A stretch of 64,000 nucleotides of DNA from Typhlomys cinereus (taxonomy: Eukaryota; Chordata; Mammalia; Rodentia; Platacanthomyidae): positions 935,844 through 999,843 of the forward strand of contig JALPQD010000207.1 of NCBI GenBank assembly GCA_023101885.1, written 5' to 3'. Below the pieces are notes generated by a model. That model was not told the origin of the DNA and did no database searches. It saw only the letters and a program-made list of their open reading frames with translations. Positions within the stretch are counted from its first letter, which is position 1; every line of letters starts with the position of its first letter. Shown here piece by piece: positions 12,311-22,776 of the stretch. A program made the translations under genes and the position numbers.

Positions 12311-13079
12311 TGCTCCCAGGAGCCCCAGCTTTAATCTCCAACAGCAATTAAAAAAAATTCAACATCAAGAGAGTGTAAACAATGCTTGTCCTTTATCATT
12401 GCTTGTTGCTGATTTATACCGGAAACCTATTAGCTCCAATAAAGAGCATCATTTTTCACAACTTTGGTGTACAATAAACCTTCTGATGGGGCCAATGAAT
12501 CTCTGACTAGTCTAGCAATCAACATAACACACTATTAAATAGCCTACAATCGCTATTCATTTCTCAGAACAGGAATAAAAAAAAGTAACTCTCATATTCA
12601 ATGAGAAAAATGTTCGAATTAATACTCAGCTTAATAGCAATAAATAAATGGGGGGGGGGAATCATTCTTATCACTTTTAATGCATCTCAAAAAAGATGAA
12701 AACTGAACTTGTGAGACTTAATGTGTTATGTTTTCCAGAAGTTAAATGATCACGTGTCAAGTGGAAAGATAGGCCGATGCTCTGTCCAGCTCTACAGTAA
12801 ACATCCCCCACCTTTTCTTTGACTATCGATCACCCTAAAAATGATGTTCCCTGAAAAGGACTGATTTCAACACCGCCATGCTGTTCATCTGGGGGTAAAC
12901 CGGGGGCAGGCCCAGTATGCATGGCATTGCTCTATATCCTAAGCATTGCAAACGTCTTCTACGTTGCTCTCTCCAAAATTCGCCGTCTGTGACCAGAGGA
13001 AAAGATGCATCTGGCGAAGCAGTGGCGCGGGAGGGTCTTGAAACCCGTCCCGGGACCCTCGGGATCCCCAGACCGCATG
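12311..13079. other. DDX43 intron 1, unique-looking sequence
   Basis: AT-rich, with a 9-nt poly(G) run near 12650 and no recognisable gene or repeat. The right end grades into the CpG island. Confidence 0.5.
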
Positions 13080-13720
13080 CCACGGAACCGGCTGGGGGCG
13101 CGGGCCCCGGCCACGTGCCTCTCGCGGCCCTGCCCGCCGCACCCTTGCCCTCTCTCACCGATGACCGCGCCCACCACGTCGTTCTTCACCCCAAAGCAGA
13201 GCGGCGGTTCGTGGCGAGCCGCGGCCGCGGCCTCCGGGGTCCCCGAGGGGTCTCTCCAGCCTGCGCCGCCCGCGCGCCTGCTGCCTCCCCGGCCTCTTCG
13301 ACTCGGCTCTCCGTCCGCTCGGCGCCCCGCGACGCCGCCGAGCTTCGCCGGGAAGGGGAGGCCGCCACCCGAGAGGAAGCGTGGGCTGCGGCTTCTCGCT
13401 TGGACATGGTTCCAGAAGGTTCCGGTCAGACGCAGCGCCGGCGGAACTGCACCGCAGGCCGCGCCGTCGGGACAGCCTCGCAGACGGCCGCGCAGGCGCC
13501 AGCTGGCCGGCCACGCCCAGTCCTGCCACGCAGTCATTGGCGGGGCGCGTCGAGGGCGGGGCCTCCACGCCTCGGCCAATCGGCGCCCTGGACGTGGGCG
13601 GGGCTTGGCCTTGTGGCCCTTAAGTGCGCGGCTTCTTCCGGGCTCCCGCTTTGCCCTGGGCGTGGCTATAGCGGCCGCCTTCGGGCTGGGCGCCTGCCTC
13701 GTACTTCAGGGTACTTCAGG
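13080..13720 (-). promoter_or_regulatory. CpG-island promoter of DDX43
   Basis: A sharply GC- and CpG-rich block around DDX43 exon 1. Upstream of the coding start it carries GC boxes (ggggcgg-type, near 13551-13557 and 13596-13603), a CCAAT box (ccaatcgg, about 13577) and an inverted one (cattggc, about 13534). The layout fits a TATA-less promoter. The transcription start itself cannot be placed from sequence. Confidence 0.75.
13159..13579 (-). CDS. DDX43: DDX43 exon 1 (N-terminus and start of KH domain, frame conflict)
   Basis: The donor GTGAGAG follows ..GTCATCG; with exon 2 it rebuilds the GXXG loop of the KH domain (VIGRGGS). The KH-frame text EPPLCFGVKNDVVGAVIG is clearly DDX43. Its upstream frame is open to ATGs at 13537 and 13579, but upstream of about 13310 it does not look like DDX43. 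A human-like start (MSKREAAAHASSRVAAS, then RRSSAASRGAER) lies at 13407 in another frame, which hits TGA at about 13186. A non-triplet indel, somewhere around 13255-13315, separates the two frames. Possible explanations are a real frameshift, use of an upstream ATG, or an assembly error in GC-rich sequence. The start coordinate given is the upstream ATG and is tentative. Confidence 0.75.
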
Positions 13721-13782
13721 GTCGACTCGTAAATCCAAGTCCACGCCAGTCCCAGGAAGTGCAGGCCGAAGTGCCGGCTCCG

Positions 13783-13915
13783 GTACCGAGTTCAAGGCTG
13801 GCCCGGGCAACTTGGTAAGAGCCTGTTTCAAAAAAAAAACAGCTGAGGGTCGGAGCGCTTTGTCTAGCGTGCAAGGTGCTAGGTCGAAATCCTCGGGGCC
13901 GGGGCAAAAACTTCA
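13783..13915 (+). repeat. B1/ID composite SINE upstream of the CpG island
   Basis: gagttcaaggctggcccggg, gagcctgtttcaaaaaaaa, then an ID-like gtctagcgtgcaaggtgcta. It gives the plus-strand ORF here a spurious tail. Confidence 0.65.
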
Positions 13916-13919
13916 GTAA

Positions 13920-14359
13920 ATGAATGCATCAACCGTGCTCCTCATTGTACCTGGGTCAGTGACTGGGTCTGCTGCTGCAGGCTGGGTTACTCCAGGACGG
14001 GAACAGATTGGGATCTTCGAATCGTCGGAACAAAAGTCCGCCCAATCATCCTTCAAACTGTCAGAGACGGAAAGCACAAGAGTAGGTGGATCTGGTTCAT
14101 CCTTGGTTAGATGGGTTGACTCACATCCAACTAACTGCAGTCAACTTTGTTTGAGACTGGGTCTCATGAGTCTGGTCTTTTCTGATCTTCCTCCCCCAGC
14201 CTCTCTAGTGTTGGGATTGTGGACGTGTGAAACCACACTCCAAAATTAACAGCAGAAACTGTTAAGCAGTCATCTTAGAGAAATAAGAATAAAGTGCTAT
14301 CGGAGCCATGTGCAAGTGCAGAAAAATGTCGAATAATTGTTACCCATTTAAAGTGTCTA
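13920..14359. other. Intergenic sequence, nothing recognised
   Basis: Short fragment at 14150-14240 resembles a decayed B1 (gagactgggtctcatgagtc ... tctagtgttgggattgtgg). No exon or gene is supported. Confidence 0.4.
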
Positions 14360-14375
14360 GTCAGTCCTTTATTTT

Positions 14376-14662
14376 TTAAATTTTTTTATTGTTTATTCAA
14401 GTGTGCATGTGTGTATGTGTGTGTGTGTGTAGAACCACGGGCGAATTCGGGAACCACCATGGACGCCTCCACCTCCTCCTTGTTTACTCTGCCCCGGGAT
14501 TCACAGGCTCTGCCCTACCAGGACCAAAACACAGGCCGCCCCCGCTTCTGCCCGGCGTCTATATGTGGGGTCTAGGATCTGAACTCCGGACCTTCCACCT
14601 GCAAGGCAGAGGCTTAACCCCTGAGCCACATCTCTAGCGCCCCCCCCCCCCCCCCCCCCCCC
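14376..14662 (-). mobile_element. Young tRNA-derived SINE with 23-nt poly(C) at its head side
   Basis: Same subfamily as 646-927. A 10-bp duplication, gtcagtcctt, lies at 14360-14369 and 14663-14672. Between the SINE head and the right duplication are 23 C (14640-14662), which read as leading G residues on the element strand. Confidence 0.85.
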
Positions 14663-14699
14663 GTCAGTCCTTAATTTAAAGCGGATGTTTAGCAACTTT

Positions 14700-15129
14700 A
14701 GAAAGGATTTCTGGCTGGGTTTGATTTGTTAATATTTCAGGACTTGCTTTGTATTTATGCTCATGAAACTTCGTGGTAGGCTTCTTTTAATGCCTCTGTC
14801 TGGTTTTGGCCAGAAGGGGAATTCTGACCCCAAGAAATCTACTTTATGAAAGTAGAAACGATACTTCTAGGAGTGTAGACTTGCCTTCACAGAGAGTGTG
14901 TTCTTCTGAAAACTGGATTTCCTGCAACCACAGAGTGTGAAGGCCAACTGTGGAGGCTTGTGCTATTGTGCTTGGTGGTGGGCAGGGTGTGAATGTGTGG
15001 TGAGGGCAGGAGGTGCAGATTAAATGTGAAACAGACCTTTCCTCTTGCTTTTGCTGTGGACCTAAAATAGCCCTGAAACTGAGATTTTTATAGGCTTTAA
15101 AGTCTTTTCATTTTAATTTTTTTACTTTA
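14700..15129. other. Intergenic sequence, nothing recognised
   Basis: No exon, RNA gene or known repeat seen. Confidence 0.4.
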
Positions 15130-15570
15130 GCATGTGTGTGTGTCTGTGTGTATCAGAGGGCACTGCGGAGGCTCAAGTGTAATTTCGGGAGTCTTCCTGA
15201 GTTGCTTCTACTTCCTTTTTATTTCGATGTGGATTTTCCAGGCTCTGCCTTCCAGGCCACTGTCTTTTCTACCTGGTGTTTTTACATGGGATCCAGAATC
15301 TGAACTCGGATTCTGCTTTTGAGGCAGAGTCTCTCTCTCTTTTTTTTTTTTATAAATACTTTGTGTGTGCGCGCGTGTGTGCGTGTGCATGTGCGTGTGC
15401 TGTGTATCAGAGAGCACTGTGTGTTCCTGTGCAGGCTCAAGGGTGACTTTGATTGGAAGTGTGGGCTGCAGCCATTTCTGCCTGGCATTTTCACCTGGGA
15501 CCTGGGATCCAGACTCAGGACTTTCTGCTTGTCAGACAGAGTCTCAACCCCTGAGCCATCTTTCCAGCCC
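15130..15570 (-). repeat. Two tRNA-derived SINEs, one inserted in the other's head
   Basis: Body of the first SINE at 15130-15335 stops at cttttgaggcagagtctctc. A second element (T-rich tail at 15339, (GT)n at 15361-15402, head ctgagccatctttccagccc at 15551-15570) follows directly. Confidence 0.7.
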
Positions 15571-16153
15571 TTGATATATATCTTAAAGAGAGAGAGAATA
15601 GAAAGAATATCAATAAAGGCAGCAAATGCAACTCTGGGTAATAGGAAACTTTGTTCTTTTCTGTATTTACATTTTTCATAACACAGAGCAAAATCCATAT
15701 CCAGATCTGTGACACTCAATCTTTTTGTAATTAAAAAATATGGTAGACTCTCTCATCTTAGTACCAACCCAGTGAAGGGCCTAGGAAAGCATTTAGTGAG
15801 TAAGCAGAGAATTGGAAGAGACTGTAGCGTTTTCCTGTTTTCTCCCCCCAGACAATAAGAAGAGTGAAAATTCCAATTTTCATGAAAGGGGCCGCTGAAA
15901 CAACTTTGTCTTTGTAGGTTTGCACCCACTCTTATTTCACATGTTAGGTTCTCAGAGGTGTTGACTGCTTGGAGGGAGGCAGTCTCAGCTCCCAGGTGCC
16001 ACTTCCCCTGAACACTCTCAGTAGCCATCTATTCTGCTGCCAGGCATTTCTTTGGCTTCATTTTTTTTTTTTTTGATTTGCAGTTAGCATAGTGAGGACA
16101 TTAATGTACATTTGTTACCGGGGCCTGGGCATTGTAGGTTCTTATATAATACG

Positions 16154-16267
16154 GCTCTTTAGAAAGATGGCTATCCTCAGGTACTGTTGTGGGCAGAGAG
16201 GGAGAATGTGGTTCTTTAGAAAGATGGCTATCCTCGGGTACTGTTGTGGGCAGAGGGGGAGGATGTG
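16154..16267. repeat. 57-bp tandem duplication
   Basis: Two copies of a 57-bp unit beginning at the shared tttagaaagatggctatcct (16158 and 16215). They differ at only a few positions. Confidence 0.85.
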
Positions 16268-17480
16268 GGCGCAGGATGTAGATGGCCAGCTGTGCTCTCA
16301 CCCGTCCCACGGGGCTTTGTCCCATCATGCCCCAAACAGGGAACAAAAAATAGAGACAACCAAAGCAGGAACCTTCAAGTTGATGACTGGGAAGTCAGTA
16401 ATTTCTGTTGGCATCTTATATCCACACCCCGAGACAATGGAGATTGTCTCCATTCTGCACTTAGGTGCTGTTTTGGAGAGCTATTACATGAAGGTGGCAG
16501 GACTAATTCTCTCAGAAGGGAAGGGAGAAGAAGCCTGGCTTCATTCTTTCCAGGATGCTGGAGGTGTGTCTGGAGATGAAGCCCAGCAAGACGCCCAAGG
16601 ATTGCGAAGCTCAAAGGTCGCTGTGTCTTCAGGTCCCTTTTCTGCCACTGCCGGTATCTGCCTTGTGGTAGGCTGGACTGTACTTTGTCAGTGCGGCCAG
16701 AGACAGGGAGGTTGGGGTTGAGAGCGAAGGGTCTCTTTGCTGCTGAATTTATTTCTGTCAGGGGACAGCGCACAGTGCCCTTGGCTCCCTGAGCAGCAGG
16801 CTCTTCCACTGGAATTAGTGGCACACCCACATGTGGATTTGGCCAGCACCCTCCCTGCAGAACATGCACTCCGTAGGGTTTCACTTACCACTTGGACCCG
16901 GGGAGCTGACTCTCCTCCGTCAGTACCTGCACTTGTCAACTATGGTCATTTAATCCTTGCCAAATCCCATAAGTTGGAGCTACTCTGGAGGTTGAGGCTG
17001 GAGGCCAGCCTGGGCAGCTTAGGGAGAGCCAGTCTCAAGGTAAAACAACAAAACCAAACAAAACCCTGAGATTGCAATTCGGTAGTAGAATACTAAGGCT
17101 GAGACCTGGGATTTGATCTTTACTCTTACAAATACCAACTACAAACAGAAACCACAATCACAGTTACGCAAAACCTAGAAGGTAGGTGTAGTATTTTTCC
17201 TTTCATTGTTATCATATACAGCCTTTCTTCTTAACTTGTCTTTTCACAATACATATTGAGGGGTTGGGTACTGGTATTCATCCCCCACTGAAAGATTAAA
17301 AAAAGTTCTATTCTTTGCCTTGGTTGAGACAAGTTCCTGCTCTGCATGACTGACGGGCCTGATCCTCCTGGCTTGCAGCTCAGACTGACCTGAAACTTGA
17401 GCAGTTGTCCTTGAAAGGAGTCGTGACTTCTTAAGTCACCAGTGCCACGGGCTGAACCATGGGACAAGCAGTCCGCACCC
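16268..17480. other. Intergenic sequence with one B1-like SINE
   Basis: A B1-like element lies at 16945-17060 (ggagctactctggaggttga, gaggccagcctgggcagctt). The remainder, which includes a 209-codon plus-strand ORF, has no recognisable coding signature. Confidence 0.45.
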
Positions 17481-17786
17481 GGCAGTGAGTGCGGTTAGAG
17501 GCTTTGTGGTGAACACTACGGGACTCACTGGGGCTGTGGGCTCCTCAGTGGGCGCACAGTCCTCTGTGGGGTGATAGAGGGACAGAACAGGCAGTGCTCA
17601 CGGTAGTGCTAGAGGGAGACTCCTGGGAGTGCTGACATCATGTGGGGGGTGGCAGGAGGGCAGTAAGTAGGTGGGTGTAAGGGTGAAGTGAAGGGAGGGG
17701 GGAGAAAGGAGTGGGATGAAGCCTCACAGCCAGTAACCTTTACTAGTTGACTAGTGGGAGGGGCCAGTGCCAGGGGCTGACGCTTC

Positions 17787-18715
17787 AGGAGGTTTGTTCA
17801 AAAGACCAGGATGATGAACTAACCCTGGTACACGAAGGAACTCTCCATTCATGTTTATTGTCGCTGCTGTCCTTACAGATGGCTTGTGGCATTACATCAG
17901 GGAGTGTATAAAGGACGTTATAACTGGGACAGTACATATAATATGGGAGGATCGTGGCTAAAGTCTTGGGGTGGGGCGTGGGGCACTGGAGGGGGCTGAG
18001 AGCTTCAGGTGGCTTGTTGAAAAGGTCAACATGGTGAAATGACCCTCTCACATGGAAGATCCCCCACTCTATATTCATGGCTTGTCACTGTCGTTCTTAC
18101 AGATGGGGACTTACTTTATGGGGTATTTAAAGGACATCCATAACTGGAGTGGTGGGGGTAGGAGAGCAGATGGGTAGGGACAGTAATAGGAGGGTTCAAG
18201 GTAGAGGAGGAGGAAGAGGAGGAGGAGGAGGGAGTGAGGTGAAACCTCACAGCTGTAGTCCTTACTAGTGGGAGGGCAAGGCTGAAGCTGGGTGGGGGGC
18301 ACTGTCCAGGCTGGAGGGACGGACAGCTTGAGATGCCAGGGTGATGACATAAGCCTCTTTCAGGGAGGAACTCTATGTTCATGGTTTGACACTTCCTCCT
18401 TACAGAGGGTTTCTGGAGTTGCATTGGGAGATGTATAAAGGACATCATAACTGGGGTAGGGGTTGGTGGCTGGGAGTAGAAGTGGACAGGGATGGAGAGG
18501 TGGGTATGGAGAGGGGAGAAGGATGAGATGGGGGCAGTACCCAGATACTGGAGCAGGTTTGAGAGCCTCGGATGGCTTGTTGAAAAGGCCAGGTGATAGC
18601 ACAAGCCTGTGCTGTAGAAGGCGCGCTGGACTATCGAGGTTTTTTGCCACTGTGGTCCTGGCAGATGTTTTGTGGAATTACTTCGGGGGATATGTACATG
18701 GCGGCAATGGCTGAA
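17787..18715. repeat. Diverged tandem array, about four units of ~150-320 bp
   Basis: Units start near 17787, 18002, 18323 and 18570, each with a version of 'cttgttgaaaagg', a 'ccttacagatgg'-like word and 'ggacatcataactgg'. A partial copy may precede 17787. On the minus strand units 1-3 contain an exon-like stretch (..cag, about 43-47 nt, GTAAGGA in units 1 and 3). The frames carry stops in at least two units, so I do not call exons. Confidence 0.65.
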
Positions 18716-18734
18716 AACAGTACAGAGGAGGTTA

Positions 18735-18904
18735 CTTGAGGGAAGGGTCTTTGCACACACTTATGTCACAGTGTTACTTGAGGGAAGGGTCTTTGCACAC
18801 ACTTATGTTGCAGTGTTACTTGAGGGAAGGGTCTTTGCACACACTTATGTCGCAGTGTTACTTGAGGGGGAAGGGTCTTTGCACACACTTATGTCGCAGT
18901 GTTA
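18735..18904. repeat. 42-bp tandem repeat, four copies
   Basis: Copies at 18735-18776, 18777-18818, 18819-18860 and 18861-18904 (the last 44 bp), each containing gggtctttgcacacacttat. They are almost identical, so the array is recent or homogenised. Confidence 0.93.
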
Positions 18905-19689
18905 GGCGTTCCCTGGAAGAACCCAGTGATCGTCCTGCTTCTGCCTGCTTCCCTATATTACCAGGCTTGAGACAATGCTCTGCTTTTACTTTTTGATTGT
19001 AGTTATGCCTTTTCTGTACCTCGGCTCACCATAGGAACAAAATTTCTCCTGGGGTGGAGGAATCTGGTAAAAATGCTGGAAATGGGGTCTCTCTGACCAC
19101 AGAAAGAGAGCCCAGGCCAGGCTTCCTTTGCTCTACAACCCCCAGCTCCTCCTCAAGGAGAACTCGAGAGTTGTCATATTGTTGCTGGGTTTAGGGCAAC
19201 AGCCTTTTGTACCATCCTTTTCCAGGAGTGACCCACCTTCGGTTCTAGCGGCCCCTGGGTTTTGAGTATAAATCAGGGCAGTGGGTACGGATTGCATGCC
19301 TGGCTCTGGGGACCACCGAGTATCACCTTTCACACTGACTTCTGCACCCCATGAGGACACGCTCAGTCTGCACATCTGGACTGCAGGATCCTGGACTACT
19401 CAGAAAACAGAGTGAAGAGGGTGAAGAAGATTCTGGAAAGAGGTTTTCAGGAGAAAGGTGTGGGGCTAGAGGTAAGCTCCTTGGTTTCTATGGGACACAC
19501 TAGTTCAGGAGTAGAAGCCTGTGAGTTTGCAGACTCGGCATCAAATCTATAGTCCAACCGCACAATGAGATGCAAGAGAGGCAGACACATTGTGTTGACA
19601 CAGCTATTGAAGCAGCTCCAGGGAAGACATTGGGGGAAACACACTTCTTAGATTATAAACCTGTGTGCTCAGAAGAAAACAAGAGTGAG

Positions 19690-19903
19690 ACTGGAGAGAT
19701 GGCCCAGGGAGGAAGGAACTAAGTTTGGATTCCAGGTTCCAATGCCGGGCGGAAATGGCAGCAGTCTATATTTTTAGCCTTAGAAGGCAGAGCCTGGGAA
19801 ACCCAGCAAAGCAACAAGGATGTAGAGCAATCACCCTTGGGCCTTCACAGGCACACACAGTGCTCTCTTCTACCTACGCTGCCCCTCCCCCCCAAAAAAG
19901 AAT
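19690..19903 (+). repeat. tRNA-derived SINE, diverged
   Basis: Head ctggagagatggcccaggga; body agcctgggaaacccagcaaa; A-rich tail. Confidence 0.65.
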
Positions 19904-20302
19904 GGAATATGCACAGTCCTAGAATTCCTGAGGACAGAGACCAGAGAAGGATCTGATAATGTGGTAGGACAGGAAAGTGGGGCTCAGTTATGTGTGTTAG
20001 GCCAAGGTCGGATAAGTCCCAGGAGAAGTAATACACAAGTATCCGTGCCCTTTAATGCTCTAGAAACAGGAAGGAACGTCCAAACTCACCTTTTGTATCT
20101 TTTTGACTAATCAAGAGTGCCAGAGTCCAGGATCCCTTCACATGGGAGGTCAGAGGCTCCAAGATGGACATTGGGCCTTTAACCTGCCTCATACCATGTG
20201 GAAATGAGGTCAGACTCATCCTCTGTCCCTGTCCTTGTCGGCACTCAGCACCCTAAGGTAGAAGGTATAACCCGACAGCAGGGCTAGGGTTCATTTACCT
20301 AC

Positions 20303-20359
20303 CAAGATTGTCAAAGCTTGATAAACTTCGAAGCTCTCCTTCTCCGGCATTTGCTATTT
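20303..20359 (-). CDS. Cassette exon B, unit 1 (last exon recognised)
   Basis: A 57-nt exon with acceptor gatttcttccag and donor GTAGGT. It reads IANAGEGELRSLSSFDNL plus one base. The good donor implies a further exon downstream (left) that I could not identify. Confidence 0.6.
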
Positions 20360-21024
20360 CTGGAAGAAATCAACAGAAGGAATGGGTCATCTGTTCAGAT
20401 ACCGCCGACGCAGCTGAAGCCACCCTGGCTCACGCAAGGTCAACCTCAGCTGTCATCTGGTTGGTAGGCTTCCCAGGATACTGAATAGGTTGCAGTGAGT
20501 CCAACTAAGCAGCACTCCTGTTACCTGTCCAGGGAGTGCCCATGAGCGAGGACCAAACAGGGCACAAAGGACCAACCAAGTCCCTGAGGACAGAGGCAGA
20601 GGTCGTCTTCCTCTGGACCAATGGGACCGCATGCAAGACCTTTTTGTCACCGCTGGGAAGAGCGTCGTGCTCCACAGATGATGCCCTCTCTCCAAGGTCG
20701 ATGCCCAGAGTGAACAAAACACTTCATGGGCACAATCCAGAAGGAGAGCTTCTAATCTGAATCAGAGTTTGGAGGTTTAGCAGAGGCAGGAATGTGGGTG
20801 GCCTGGGAAAGACCATCCTGAAGACTCAGACCAGAGCCCACTCAAGCCCACAGCCAGCACTGCTGAGCACTGTGCCTTAGCAAAAGGAAAGCACAGAAAC
20901 CTCCACACGTCTCCTCTTTCCCACGGATGCCTTTCCCTCTCCCACAACCTCCCAAGCAGAAGGCAGAGCCTGACTGTTCCTGGGACCATCTGCAGTACTG
21001 ACAACCAGGAATGCTGTTACCTAC

Positions 21025-21084
21025 CTGCAATTTTCTCATCGGAATTTATGTCATCTACCATACCATCACCCATAAGTGCTACAT
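21025..21084 (-). CDS. Cassette exon A, unit 1
   Basis: A 60-nt exon with acceptor actttttccag and donor GTAGGTAAC. It reads VALMGDGMVDDINSDEKIA plus one base, homologous to 30955. Confidence 0.62.
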
Positions 21085-22082
21085 CTGGAAAAAAGTCAGT
21101 AGAGAGAGACAAGTGAAGCTACAGCAATTCACACAAGAGCAACCTCAGATTTCTAGGCTTTTCCATTGAGCCTCCAAGGCAGAATCATTTCCTCTCAAAG
21201 AACCTCCTTCCCAACAGGAACCCAGGTCAGTGCTCTCAGCCCTGAAACAGTTCTTTCCGTGGCAGGTCAGGGATTTCACAATACGTACCACTCCCCCATT
21301 TGGTTAAACTGCCCTGCAATCATAAGAAGAAGTCACTGTGAGCATCAAGCCATACTGGGCACTTCACAAGAGTCTGGCTGTGTCTTGTTGTCTTAAGAAA
21401 CCAGGGATCAAGGGTTTTGTCAGTGGTCTCAGAGCCTAAAGGGACTTGCTAAGAACACAAGTGGCAGAGCCCAGGGCTCATCCTGCCAGGACTTCTAAGG
21501 CCATTCACTCATCTGGGTACTCCAGAGTAAAAAAAGGAAAATCACTTTGGAGCAAATGGTGTCTACCATTGGTTATAGTGGATGTGGTGATGTTAGAGCA
21601 GAAAGCCAAGGATCTATTGGTTGGATATTGTCACTGAACTCTGTTCCCACTAAGAATATTGTCTTTCAAGGTCTAATGGCAGGGGACTGAAAATAGTTAC
21701 GTTTCCATAGAGAACACAGAAAGGTTGTCTTACACTCCATGATTCTTTCACAGATAATCCATTTGGGAAATCTAGGAGGAAACAGAGTAAGTGTCAGTTG
21801 TTGGTAACTGATGATTACAAATCATGCAGTGTCATGTTTAGGTAGTTGAGTCAAGCAAATACACTATATTGTTTATTTTTGTCCTGAGCATAACCAGATT
21901 GCTCAAGGAGCTTTCTGGATGTGGACATGTAGGTGGTTGTATGGCCAACAAGTAGGCAATGAGCGCTGCGGGGCCATCCTCTTGGGTGGAAGAAGATGGG
22001 AAAGAAAGGAAAAGGAATAGGAAGATAATAAGACATAAAAGCCATTATTTACAGTAAAAGACATTTTAAGCAATACAAAATA

Positions 22083-22190
22083 AGGAAGTTGAGCTGAACC
22101 CTATAATCCCAGCACCCGGAAAGTAGAGGCAGTAAGATCAAGGAGTTCAAAGTCATCCTCAGTATCATGGTGAGTTTGGGAATTTCTCTT
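22083..22190 (+). repeat. B1-like SINE fragment
   Basis: gctgaaccctataatcccag, gtagaggcagtaagatcaag and a short internal match; a diverged B1. Confidence 0.55.
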
Positions 22191-22429
22191 AAAACAACAA
22201 GGCTGAAATGACATTAACTGCACACTATTGTTCAATGGAGGTGTCTTCCCATTCCTACATTTTCAATTCTAACTTGCTAATGTCTATTTAACATTTCCCA
22301 GTCCATGCCAGTGTACAAGGTCCAGATCATGCTGTTATTGATATAACATACTTTAGAGGATTTCTAAATTAGTTCAAAGCCTGTTTTTAATAAAATACGC
22401 TCCAAGAAATTACATTGTATTTATCAGTA

Positions 22430-22776
22430 GCTTTTTCTTTCATGTATGTGTGTATAGGGTGCGAGTATGTGTGTGTTTGTTTGCATGTGGGTGGGTGCTA
22501 TGTATGTGTGCTGACATATATATACATGAGAACACTTGAGTGTGTGCCTGTGGAGGCTCAAGCATGATATTGGAATCATCTTTGATTGCTCTTGCACTTT
22601 ATTGTTGCAAGCCTGGGCTTCTAATTAAATGGAGAGCATACCGTTAGGGCTGCTCTGTCTGGCTAGCTTAATCTGAACATTTCCAGGTGGCATTTTATGT
22701 GGGATCCGGGGATCTGAACTCAGATTCTTTTGCTTGTGGAGCAAGGGCTTTAACCACTGAGCCATCATCTCAGTCT
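22430..22776 (-). repeat. tRNA-derived SINE, very diverged
   Basis: GT-rich tail, tatgtgggatccggggatct, and head ccactgagccatcatctcag at the right. Confidence 0.6.

Larger units (their letters stand above)
1..13579 (-). other. DDX43: DDX43 gene, 5' part (exons 1-5 and introns)
   Basis: DDX43 (HAGE) is a germline/cancer-testis RNA helicase with an N-terminal KH RNA-binding domain and a DEAD-box core. Five minus-strand exons (13159-?, 8010-8065, 5737-5863, 4567-4698, 78-159) join in phase. They give a KH domain (VVGAVIGRGGSKI; KIFGNKAMQTKAKAVIDN) followed by PLIDWDQIRE and DLPPIKKNFY, all matching human DDX43 as I recall it. The Q-motif and helicase core lie beyond the left edge of the window. 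Exon identity is firm. Whether the locus still makes a normal N-terminus is uncertain, because of the frame conflict in exon 1. Confidence 0.93.

Noticed and set aside
12917..13919. Long plus-strand ORFs (271 and 304 codons) across the CpG island
   Set aside because: They are antisense shadows of DDX43 exon 1 in GC-rich sequence and end in a B1/ID SINE; their protein has no recognisable domain.
16092..16721. 209-codon plus-strand ORF
   Set aside because: It starts in a 57-bp tandem duplication and shows no domain, homology or splice context. Chance opening.
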